Origin: Methanomicrobiales archaeon
GTDB lineage: Archaea; Halobacteriota; Methanomicrobia; Methanomicrobiales; JACTUA01
DNA: 27,602 nt
Assembly (NCBI GenBank): GCA_028678905.1
Contig: JAJRCO010000015.1
Location: 1-27,602 of the forward strand
Direction: 5' to 3'
Below are positions 1 through 6,097 of this stretch, piece by piece; positions within the stretch are counted from its first letter, which is position 1, and each line of letters begins with the position of its first letter. The notes below the pieces were generated by a model. It was not told the origin of the DNA, made no database searches, and saw nothing but the letters and a program-made list of their open reading frames with translations. The position numbers were made by a program, and so were the translations under genes.

Positions 1-2
1 AC

Positions 3-479
3 CTGTCTGCCCTGCACGAAGAGCCCGAAAACTATAAGGCATGGATGAAGGTGGGGACTGCTCTCTTACAGCTCAAGAAATACTGTGAAGCCCAGGAGAT
101 CTTTCAGAATCTTCTGGAATTGAATGCCTACGACGGAGAGCTATGGTATGCTCATGGGCTGGCCTCCCTTGGTCTGGGCAAACCAGAGGAAGCCAGAGAA
201 TCGTTCTTAAAGGCAAGAAGGTACGAACCAAACCAGCCTGCGCTCTGGTATAGCATGTCTCTGCTCGAACCCTCAGACCAGGCTGCGATCCCGCTTCTGC
301 AGCGCGGACACCACATCGACCCGAACAATCTGGAGATTCTGCAGGAGCTGATCCGGAGGCTGCTCAGGGCAGGCAGAACCGAGGAAGCAATTCAATTCGC
401 CGAAAAAGCCCGAAGGATCGCACCAGATAATCCCGTCGTCCGGGAGCTGCTCCAGCAGTGTCTGGATAAAACATTTTAG
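3..479 (+). CDS. TPR-repeat protein, 5' end outside window
   Basis: The reading frame is open from the left edge (first full codon at 3) and ends at TAG 477-479. An internal ATG at 45 is unlikely to be the start, because the residues before it (…ENYKAWMKVG) already belong to a TPR helix. Repeating helical units with the TPR pattern are visible: AW-x-K-x-G-x-A-L near the start, LWYAHGLASLGLGKPEEA in the middle, and LLRAGRTEEAIQFAEKA with IAPDNP near the end. Such repeats are protein-protein scaffolds; no catalytic domain is seen in this part. Its stop overlaps the stop of the convergent DUF89 gene. The partner and function are unknown. Confidence 0.8.
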   Translation: MSALHEEPENYKAWMKVGTALLQLKKYCEAQEIFQNLLELNAYDGELWYAHGLASLGLGKPEEARESFLKARRYEPNQPALWYSMSLLEPSDQAAIPLLQRGHHIDPNNLEILQELIRRLLRAGRTEEAIQFAEKARRIAPDNPVVRELLQQCLDKTF

Positions 480-1333
480 TGCGAAGCAAGCATCGCAACA
501 TACGAACCCCGGGGAACACCGATGCTTCGGGCAATGGGGTCGCATTTTGCCGCGAGCAGGTAGGCGATAGGGGGAAGACGTGCTTCTTCTTCATTGAGCG
601 CCTCGTAGTTGGCCATCCCCTTGGCAATGACCAGAGATGCGCTGTCCAGAGCGGAGGCGAGCTCGGGGGGAATTTTTTCCAGGGAGACTCCGACATCCCC
701 ACTGCCGGTGGTGGTGAGTATGTCCACCAGGGTATCCAATCTCAAGGCCCGGGCGTCATCCAGGGTGGCATCGTTCAGGATAGGCGCTCCTTTAACGGCA
801 AGGGTAATATGGGATCCTGCCCGGGCAAGATGCTCGAGCACGAGGCGATCAAAGACGATCTCCCCGCAGTTATCAGTAAAATACACCACCCTTGCTGCGC
901 GGGACAGCATCGCCTCGGTATTGTCGATGGCCAGTCCTTTGCGGAATTCCCTCTGGAAGAAAGATCGGAAGTCTTCAGCCACGGTGTGGCATTCCACCGC
1001 GTAGTCCATGGTGTTGCCGATGATGCTTGCCAGCACCTTCTCTCGGAAAGTGGAAAGCAAGGGGCGCACCGCTGTACAGACCTCCCATGCGGTGGTGTTG
1101 TTGGACCGTTTCAGGGACTCGTAGGGGTCCTCACTGTGCATCAACCGGTACGCGGTGCGATGGATTTCTGTTGCGATGTGGGGTGCGGGGATAGTCTGTG
1201 AGCGGATCACTTCCAAACGATTTCTGCAGCGTTCCAAAATTGCCTCAATGGCATCCGGTTCATCCAGGACCAGACTGCATTCGAACCGGACCCGCGAAAG
1301 CAGACACTGAAAACAATATGGATCCATTCTCAT
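476..1333 (-). CDS. DUF89 family protein (ARMT1-like damage-control phosphatase)
   Basis: A protein of about 285 aa with features of the DUF89 family. These are an N-terminal cysteine pair in MDPYCFQCLL, a central acidic motif YFTDNCGEIVFDRL typical of the metal site, and a late KGMANYEAL segment. Characterised DUF89 members are metal-dependent phosphatases acting on damaged or excess phosphometabolites; the substrate of this archaeal subgroup is not evident. The frame can be opened by TTG at 1348, but I prefer ATG at 1333 (MRMDPYC), with ATG 1327 as an alternative. The family normally begins just before the M-x-P-x-C motif, and the TTG lies in a T-tract that may terminate the upstream tRNA-Pro. 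No strong ribosome binding site is seen. The stop codon overlaps that of the convergent TPR gene. Confidence 0.85.
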   Translation of the reverse strand: MRMDPYCFQCLLSRVRFECSLVLDEPDAIEAILERCRNRLEVIRSQTIPAPHIATEIHRTAYRLMHSEDPYESLKRSNNTTAWEVCTAVRPLLSTFREKVLASIIGNTMDYAVECHTVAEDFRSFFQREFRKGLAIDNTEAMLSRAARVVYFTDNCGEIVFDRLVLEHLARAGSHITLAVKGAPILNDATLDDARALRLDTLVDILTTTGSGDVGVSLEKIPPELASALDSASLVIAKGMANYEALNEEEARLPPIAYLLAAKCDPIARSIGVPRGSYVAMLASH

Positions 1334-1346
1334 GGCAATCCCGGCC

Positions 1347-1352
1347 AAAAAA
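1347..1352 (-). terminator. oligo-T tract after tRNA-Pro
   Basis: Six T residues on the minus strand start 11 nt past the tRNA-Pro 3' end. This matches the archaeal oligo-T style of termination. It also overlaps the alternative TTG start of the DUF89 gene. Confidence 0.4.
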
Positions 1353-1362
1353 CCATGGTCAA

Positions 1363-1436
1363 TGGGGCCACCGCGATTTGAACGCGGGTCAGAAGACCCC
1401 CAGTCTCCTAGGATGCCCAGGCTACCCTATGGCCCC
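1363..1436 (-). tRNA. tRNA-Pro (anticodon GGG)
   Basis: On the minus strand the 74-nt sequence folds as a tRNA. The acceptor stem is GGGGCCA with TGGCCCC and discriminator A. The D stem is GGGT/ATCC around AGCCTGGGC. The anticodon stem GGAGA/TCTTC (one G-U) holds loop CTGGGGG, giving anticodon GGG. The T stem is CCGCG/CGCGG with loop TTCAAAT. CCA is not encoded. The gene lies between the 65-aa MinD-linked gene and the DUF89 gene. An AT-rich ATAGATATGA stretch 20-34 nt upstream could be its TATA box. Confidence 0.92.
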
Positions 1437-1486
1437 TCTACGCATGGGGAGGCAGATCATATCTATGTTCGCATTCGATGGGGGGT

Positions 1487-1684
1487 TCAAATCTGGATTT
1501 TTTTAAACTCTTCGATATTCTTGGTGAGCTGATCCAGTTCGACGTCCGTTATTTCCATCCTGCTGCTGAGACGTTCCACTTCCCCATTCAGCTGCTTCAT
1601 GCGGATATGCATGAGATACATCATGAATAGTTCCATCGCGATGACCACGGTAAGCAGCGGCAGGAGGATCTCTTCCGGGGTCAT
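1487..1684 (-). CDS. small membrane/coiled-coil protein linked to MinD
   Basis: A 65-aa protein whose ATG overlaps the minD stop (ATGA), so it is almost certainly translated with it. Residues about 6-27 (LLPLLTVVIAMELFMMYL) form one hydrophobic transmembrane segment. The remainder is charged and heptad-like (KQLNGEVERLSSRMEITDVELDQL), predicting a coiled coil. I recognise no named family. By analogy with small MinD-interacting proteins (MinE, or other partners of ParA/MinD ATPases), it could be a membrane-bound partner or localisation factor of the adjacent ATPase. This is inferred only from position and architecture. Confidence 0.75.
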   Translation of the reverse strand: MTPEEILLPLLTVVIAMELFMMYLMHIRMKQLNGEVERLSSRMEITDVELDQLTKNIEEFKKIQI

Positions 1685-2466
1685 TTCTTTCCTCGGAACA
1701 GGACTCTCGCGAATCGCTCGATGAACCCTTCCGATGAGCTGACCGCCGCTTCATCGTACCTGACACCTGCTAGCTGCGAGGCGATACGCTTGAACGCCCG
1801 TGCCGCATCGGAGGTGGGGTACTTTACCACCACCGGTGTCTTGAACGCCGCAGCTCTACGGATATTGGCATCCTCCGGGATGACCCCGATCAGTTTGACC
1901 CCCAGGGATTTCTCCATCTTTTGCTGTATAATATCATTCTGGTCGATCCCTCCCCGGTTGGCAATAGCACCGTAGACATGGCCCCCCACCACTTCAGTGA
2001 GGATCTTCGTTTTCAGCGCATCGACGATAGAGGAGAGTTCCGGATTGACCACCAGGATAACTTCATCAGCAATGGCGAGGGGGATTACGCCATCACGACT
2101 GATGCCGGCCGGAGCATCGATGAGCAGAAAGTCGCACCGGCTGACCAGATCCCGCATGACATCCCGCATCTTTTCCGGATTCGCCTGCTGAAATCCCTGC
2201 AGGGAGAGCCCACTTGGGACTACCTTCACCCCATAGGGTCCTTCGTAGATCGCTTCATTGACGCTTGCCTTGCCGGCAAGAACTTCATGGAGGGTGACGG
2301 GAACATCTTCAAGACCCAGGATCAGGCCGAGGTTGGCCATGCCTATATCTGCATCCATGATGTAGGTCTCTTTTCCCATCTGGGCAAGCGATGTACCGAG
2401 ATTTACGGTAACAGTTGTTTTGCCGGTACCCCCTTTTCCTGATGCAATGGTGTATGCCCTGATCAT
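1681..2466 (-). CDS. minD: MinD/ParA-family ATPase
   Basis: A 261-aa MinD-type ATPase. It has the deviant Walker A motif KGGTGKTT at residues 11-18, the switch I segment DADIGMANLG from 38, and the Walker B/switch II DAPAG at 117-121. The last 15 residues (GFIERFARVLFRGKK) form a basic amphipathic helix like the membrane-targeting sequence of MinD. The family binds the membrane as an ATP dimer and positions other machinery. The start ATG is preceded by AAGGA and a TATA box. It is followed by a 4-nt overlap with the 65-aa membrane protein, and preceded by Roadblock-like and DUF2226-like genes on the same strand. Several MinD paralogues are usual in archaea, and which process this one serves is not shown. 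Residues around the ATP site look intact. Confidence 0.92.
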   Translation of the reverse strand: MIRAYTIASGKGGTGKTTVTVNLGTSLAQMGKETYIMDADIGMANLGLILGLEDVPVTLHEVLAGKASVNEAIYEGPYGVKVVPSGLSLQGFQQANPEKMRDVMRDLVSRCDFLLIDAPAGISRDGVIPLAIADEVILVVNPELSSIVDALKTKILTEVVGGHVYGAIANRGGIDQNDIIQQKMEKSLGVKLIGVIPEDANIRRAAAFKTPVVVKYPTSDAARAFKRIASQLAGVRYDEAAVSSSEGFIERFARVLFRGKK

Positions 2467-2500
2467 GGGAATCCTTCTATTGGACAGATTGTTGTAATTT

Positions 2501-2514
2501 TCATATATATTTTC
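2501..2514 (-). promoter_or_regulatory. TATA box of minD
   Basis: On the minus strand AAAATATATATGA lies about 40 nt upstream of the minD ATG. Transcription would begin near 2480, leaving a short leader that contains AAGGA. This suggests minD can be transcribed separately from the two genes upstream of it. Confidence 0.55.
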
Positions 2515-2532
2515 CTATACGGCTCTCTCTGA

Positions 2533-3057
2533 TTATAACCAGTAATTTAAAATTTTACTCACATTTTCCTTCATAAATGCCCACTTTTCTCCTGCCAGCT
2601 GTTCTTTTGATCGAACGATACCAATCAGGGTCCCTGCCTTGTGCTCGATCTGCCATAGTTTAACTCCTGGATCGCTGTTCACTCCCCCCTTGTTGATCAG
2701 GTGGCTGAAAGTCGCCGCATCCTGCTGGGCGTCCCGATGGTTGGAGGCAACCACTAGGCCGTCGCGGGTGGCGAGCGTGATCCCTTCCACCCGGGCCAGT
2801 TCGGCAAGTGCACTGATGCTCTCTTCGATGGAGTTGTGGCGTTTAATCAGGAGATCCATATCTTTTGGCAAGATTGGTACGGTGAATTCTCTCTTCTGGG
2901 GTGGGGGGGATTCCACCACCGGTGGCCGTGTCTGCAGGGCTGTAAGCCTGTTTTTCAACGATTGCATATCGCGCATGGTCATCATCTGCAGCACCAGGCT
3001 CACTGCGAGAACAAATGCCATTGCGCCCAGAATAAGGAGAAGCGTCATATCATCCAT
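2533..3057 (-). CDS. membrane-anchored Roadblock/LC7-like protein
   Basis: A 174-aa protein. Residues about 4-26 (MTLLLILGAMAFVLAVSLVL) are a signal-anchor helix. A short coiled segment (MQSLKNRLTAL) and a proline-rich linker (RPPVVESPPPQKRE) follow, then a globular domain. That domain carries GITLATRDGLVVAS, the central strand-turn-strand signature of Roadblock/LC7 proteins, followed by further alternating strands and helices. Roadblock domains act as dimerising regulators of small GTPases or other P-loop proteins. Here a membrane-tethered version sits between a DUF2226-like gene and minD. ATG 3057 is preceded by GGTGAG. The Roadblock assignment rests on one motif and overall pattern. Confidence 0.75.
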   Translation of the reverse strand: MDDMTLLLILGAMAFVLAVSLVLQMMTMRDMQSLKNRLTALQTRPPVVESPPPQKREFTVPILPKDMDLLIKRHNSIEESISALAELARVEGITLATRDGLVVASNHRDAQQDAATFSHLINKGGVNSDPGVKLWQIEHKAGTLIGIVRSKEQLAGEKWAFMKENVSKILNYWL

Positions 3058-3075
3058 GGTCTCACCGTTTTCCTC

Positions 3076-3648
3076 TCAGTCTTTCCCCAGATGATCCAGT
3101 TTCAGCTCACGGGCGATTGATTCGGCATTAAGGCGGAACTTGCCGCTAATTTTGGCCAGATCCATACGATCGAGTGCATCCAGTTCTCCATGAAGGAGAT
3201 GTTCCACCTCACCCTCGCCGAAAGTTGTTCGGGGTTTCGTGGAAGGCTTTGCGACTGGGGTGATCACCGTTTTTTCTGCCGGCACGTGATTCTGGCGGGG
3301 AAAAGCCTCCTTTTTACCAAAGAAGACCGAAGAACCCGATTCTAGCCTGGTCTGGCAGGATTTGTTGAATTCCTGAGCCAGTGCAAGCTGGGATCCATTC
3401 AGAGCAGTGAGCTCTGCATCAACCCGCATGTCGCCCATCCCTTCCATCCGCTTGAGTGCATCTTTTCCACACAGATTCTGGCAGGATGCAAGCACCGCTC
3501 TCCCCGCTTCTAGGACGAGGAATGACACTCCGTCCGGAAAAGAGATGAGAATGCTTCCGGTGAACTGCGATGTTACTGTCTCATCCAGAAGCGAGCGGAA
3601 CGTTACATACTTCTTGATCGAGTGGAAGGTTCCCCGCGGAAGTTGCAT
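3076..3648 (-). CDS. DUF2226-like protein
   Basis: A 190-aa protein. Its N-terminal half reads as an alternating-strand domain containing FTGSILISFPDGVSFLVLE and GRAVLASC. This pattern (a 'G-x-I-x-I … G … L … G-x-x-x-A' domain) matches the DUF2226/DUF4388 type found in methanogens. A cysteine-containing helical stretch follows (ALAQEFNKSCQTRL), then a charged, probably disordered linker (about 110-140), then a short helical C-terminus (LDALDRMDLAKI). The function is unknown; related domains accompany signalling proteins. It is the first gene of the minus-strand module. A TATA-like ATTATAAAA centred about 28 nt before the ATG and the absence of a ribosome site suggest a leaderless transcript. 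Confidence 0.65.
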   Translation of the reverse strand: MQLPRGTFHSIKKYVTFRSLLDETVTSQFTGSILISFPDGVSFLVLEAGRAVLASCQNLCGKDALKRMEGMGDMRVDAELTALNGSQLALAQEFNKSCQTRLESGSSVFFGKKEAFPRQNHVPAEKTVITPVAKPSTKPRTTFGEGEVEHLLHGELDALDRMDLAKISGKFRLNAESIARELKLDHLGKD

Positions 3649-3822
3649 TGTACTACTTAAGGTTTCCCAATTTTATAATATTATTGTTTCCTTTTATTAT
3701 TGAAAATGAAAATATTATTATCTTTAAAACCAACCTAACCATCATGGATGGTTGGACGGATAATAAAAGAATAATTTTATATGACCATACGGTAGAGTTT
3801 AGAATGTCGGAGTAAAAGACTG
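3649..3822. promoter_or_regulatory. divergent promoter region with palindrome
   Basis: A 174-bp AT-rich interval between divergent genes. For the minus strand, ATTATAAAA at about 3671-3680 sits at leaderless distance from 3648. For the plus strand, TTTTATATGA at about 3775-3783 is followed by a CGGAG site at 3808-3812 and ATG 3823. Between them, AACCATC-ATG-GATGGTT is a perfect 7-bp inverted repeat (3737-3753). An alternative longer pairing uses CCAACC (3730-3735) with GGTTGG (3750-3755). It is a candidate operator for a shared regulator. No gene is supported here. Confidence 0.55.
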
Positions 3823-4203
3823 ATGGCGACCCAGCAAATGGTAAAAGATTCGATTCATGATGCGGTAGCAGAGATCCGGGCAACCAAAGGCGTCGTTGAA
3901 TGTGCAGTCATTTCAAGAGATGGTACTCTGATCGGTAAGAGCCTTCGGGATGAGGTTCCTGCCTCTGCCTTTGCCGCGATCAGTGCTACAATGCTCGCCT
4001 CTGCCGAGGCGGCAACCAATCTGCTCTCCATCCCCGAACCTTCCCATCTGGTGGCTTATTCTCGGGACGTTCTTCTTCTGGTCATGGGCGCGGGGGAGCG
4101 GATGCTAGTAAGCGCCACAGTCGATAAACAGACAGATATTTCACCCGTGTTTGAGCGGTTGACAGAGATCGCATCAAAGATGGGGGGAGAGGTGATACTG
4201 TGA
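3823..4203 (+). CDS. Roadblock/LC7 domain protein (MglB-like)
   Basis: A 126-aa soluble single-domain protein. The segment GVVECAVISRDGTLIGKSL followed by a long helix (ASAFAAISATMLASAEAAT) and the strands VLLLVMGAGERMLVSATV is the Roadblock/LC7 fold, as in MglB, the regulator of the MglA polarity GTPase. No MglA-type GTPase is present in the window, so its client is unknown; the nearby MinD ATPase and the overlapping response regulator are candidates. ATG 3823 follows CGGAG. Its TGA overlaps the GTG start of the response regulator, indicating coupled translation. Confidence 0.88.
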   Translation: MATQQMVKDSIHDAVAEIRATKGVVECAVISRDGTLIGKSLRDEVPASAFAAISATMLASAEAATNLLSIPEPSHLVAYSRDVLLLVMGAGERMLVSATVDKQTDISPVFERLTEIASKMGGEVIL

Positions 4204-4853
4204 ACACCATACTGGTTGTCGATGACAGCCCTTTTATCGTCGATGTATTTATCAATATGCTGGAGCGAGGAGGATACCGCGCGATCGCATCGTATAGCGG
4301 CCAGGAATGCCTGGACATCCTCAAAGAAGTAGCACCGGACCTGATCCTCCTGGATATCATGATGGAGCCTATGGATGGATGGGAGACCTTGGAACACGTC
4401 AAAAACAATCCGGATACCAAGGATATTCCGGTCCTCATGCTTACCGCAAAACAACTCACCTCCGAAGAGGCGCAGGAATATGGGATGTACATAGAGGACT
4501 ACGTGCTCAAACCCATCACGCACCGCGAACTGTACGATACCATTGAGCACGTACTGAAGCGGCGGACCACTATCAACGTAGATGTGGAAGAGGCAAAGAA
4601 GGCCGGTTTCGATCAGCGCATGATCGAGGAGTATGCCCGCCTTAGTAAGAGTGTGGACGTAAATAAGCGGTTGTTAAAAATCCTGGAGACTACCTATAAC
4701 ATCCACGACTCCAAGGTGGCCCTCAGCGAAAAGATCTCGACTGCGATCAAGAGCATGGGTACCAGCATAAAATTCCAGGAAGAACGCCTGCAACACATTC
4801 GCGGCGAGCTCTCGAAGGCGATGGAAGTCAAAGAACCTCTCCGCCAGAAATGA
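4200..4853 (+). CDS. response regulator with helical C-terminal extension
   Basis: A 217-aa protein. Residues 1-122 are a complete CheY-like receiver with acidic pair D8/D9, phospho-acceptor D52 in LLLDIMMEPMDGWE, T82 in MLTAK and K104 in VLKPI. Residues about 123-217 are charged and helical (EEAKKAGFDQRMIEEYARL … KISTAIKSMGTSIKFQEERL) with no DNA-binding or enzymatic motif I recognise. It is therefore probably a protein-interaction output rather than a transcription factor. GTG 4200 overlaps the stop of the Roadblock gene and is preceded by GGAGAGGTGAT. No histidine kinase is in the window, so the phosphodonor is encoded elsewhere. Confidence 0.9.
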   Translation: MNTILVVDDSPFIVDVFINMLERGGYRAIASYSGQECLDILKEVAPDLILLDIMMEPMDGWETLEHVKNNPDTKDIPVLMLTAKQLTSEEAQEYGMYIEDYVLKPITHRELYDTIEHVLKRRTTINVDVEEAKKAGFDQRMIEEYARLSKSVDVNKRLLKILETTYNIHDSKVALSEKISTAIKSMGTSIKFQEERLQHIRGELSKAMEVKEPLRQK

Positions 4854-4854
4854 C

Positions 4855-4860
4855 TTTTTT
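4855..4860 (+). terminator. oligo-T tract after response regulator
   Basis: Six T residues begin directly after the response-regulator stop codon, as expected for an archaeal terminator. From here to 5062 I see no gene or RNA. Confidence 0.4.
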
Positions 4861-5062
4861 CAAGACGATTCTTCTCATCAAAAAAGTAGAATATTCGATA
4901 ACAGGTTGAGGATCTTTTCTTCTCGTCGTCTGGATCTAAATGCCCGGTCCGTTCGAGTGGATAGAATACGAGAGAACAGCATTGATGAAGAGGAAGAGAT
5001 CTGATTTCTGACACCGAAATACCAATTCTTTTTCTGATCAAATCCGGTTACCGACTAAACTT

Positions 5063-5513
5063 CTATGTCGTCTCTTCCTCTTCTTTGCCAATCAATACAA
5101 TGGCAGCCGTCAGCATGGCGATCACAGCGACCGTGGTTAACAGGTCGATCACTCCGACCTGCTCCACCCCAAACACCAGGACCCGCCGGATCATCGCAGT
5201 GAGACCGGCAAAGAGTATAGGGCCGGACCTGCACCCGATGGGTGCGGAAATAGACCACCACCATCTCCAAAAGTTCTAGAATGAATGATGGACAGAAGGA
5301 TAGTATGGAGGAATGGAAAGGATCCCGTCAGTGAAGGGGATACCGGAGAAGAGAGCGACAAATTGCTGCAACACGCTATAGAAGGACAATCCGACCAGAA
5401 TAATCAGAATCACCGCAATGATCAGGTAAATAATAGTGGTCACGGAGAGAGATGATCGCCATAGCTCCGGTTACGAGTGAGGATTGGGTATCAACGGGAT
5501 GCTCCTCGGCCAT
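5063..5513 (-). pseudogene. PsiE-family membrane protein, frameshifted remnant
   Basis: Reading the minus strand in three frames gives one continuous PsiE-like protein. Its start is ATG 5513 (MAEEHPVDTQSS) with GGAAG upstream. After a shift near 5450-5470 comes a transmembrane stretch (VTTIIYLIIAVILIILVGL, then FVALFSGIPFTDG). After a second shift near 5275-5310 comes LELLEMVVVYFRTHRVQVRP. After an extra T at about 5219 comes ILFAGLTAMIRRVLVFGVEQ and LLTTVAVIAMLTAAIVLIG, with a stop at 5063-5065. The block HRVQVRPILFAGLTAMIRR is characteristic of the phosphate-starvation-inducible PsiE family, four-helix membrane proteins of unclear function. At least three frameshifts make an intact product unlikely. 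Confidence 0.75.
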
Positions 5514-5610
5514 GGGATCTTCCTTAGCAACTTTGCAGTGAACCTCGTGCATCGGGCGAGATCGAAATGCTTTTAATTTCGGAGATTTCGGAAAACAAAT
5601 GTAGGATAAG

Positions 5611-5623
5611 AATATTTAAATAG
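5611..5623 (+). promoter_or_regulatory. TATA box upstream of tRNA-Lys and the RNA polymerase operon
   Basis: AATATTTAAATAG is the clearest TATA element between the PsiE remnant and rpoH. Initiation about 25 nt downstream would leave a leader of about 20 nt before tRNA-Lys. The rest of 5514-5665 holds no gene I can support. Confidence 0.6.
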
Positions 5624-5665
5624 TTTTCGCGCGTTGTAATAATGCCACATAGAGGAGAGGGGGAG

Positions 5666-5739
5666 GGGCTCGTAGCTCAGCTAGGTAGAGCGCCTGGCTT
5701 TTAACCAGGTGGTCGGGGGTTCAAATCCCCCCGAGCCCG
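5666..5739 (+). tRNA. tRNA-Lys (anticodon UUU)
   Basis: A 74-nt cloverleaf. Acceptor GGGCTCG pairs with CGAGCCC, discriminator G. The D arm is GCTC-AGCTAGGTA-GAGC. Anticodon stem CCTGG/CCAGG holds loop CTTTTAA, giving anticodon TTT (UUU). T arm is GGGGG-TTCAAAT-CCCCC. CCA is not encoded. No T-tract follows, and rpoH begins 83 nt later. Confidence 0.96.
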
Positions 5740-5822
5740 CTGCCACGGGGAATGAATCTGTGGTGTGTTACCGGTGATGCATCTGAAAATCCGCTTCTTT
5801 GAGTCCGGAGGTTGGTGAAAAC

Positions 5823-6071
5823 GTGAGCACCATCAATGTGCTGGATCACGTGATGGTACCCGAACATAAGATTATGAGCGAGGAGGACGTGCAGGCACTA
5901 TTCTCCCGCTACCATCTCACCAGTGATCAGCTACCAAAAATTTTCCATGACGATCCCGCAGCAAAAGCTATCAAAGCAAAGATCGGGGATGTGATACGTA
6001 TCGTTCGCTTCAGCCAGACTGCGGGGATAGCTGAGTCGTACCGTCTTGTTATCAAAAGGCCGAAGAAATAA
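5823..6071 (+). CDS. rpoH: DNA-directed RNA polymerase subunit H
   Basis: An 82-aa subunit, homologous to the C-terminal domain of eukaryotic Rpb5. It contributes to the downstream DNA jaw of archaeal RNA polymerase. The family motifs NVLDHVMVPEHKIMS and the ending GDVIRIVRFSQTAGIAESYRLVI are clear. I chose GTG 5823 because it follows GGAGGT (5807-5812) at good spacing and gives the normal subunit length. A longer frame from TTG 5799 would add eight unlike residues. It is the first protein gene of the operon, 26 nt before rpoB2. Confidence 0.95.
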   Translation: MSTINVLDHVMVPEHKIMSEEDVQALFSRYHLTSDQLPKIFHDDPAAKAIKAKIGDVIRIVRFSQTAGIAESYRLVIKRPKK

Positions 6072-6097
6072 TCTTAAAAATTTCAGGGGGCGATATA

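Noticed and set aside
1478..1500. Plus-strand GGGGGGTTCAAATC resembling a tRNA T-arm
   Set aside because: The bases after the loop (CTGGATTT) do not pair with the G-run, no acceptor or anticodon arm is present, and the stretch encodes the end of the 65-aa protein on the other strand.
3653..3883. 76-codon minus-strand frame in the divergent control region
   Set aside because: It overlaps both promoters and the start of the Roadblock gene, and the AT-rich translation looks random.
4694..5041. 115-codon minus-strand frame over the response-regulator end and the following gap
   Set aside because: Half of it is antisense to the response regulator, with no recognisable domain and no ribosome site.
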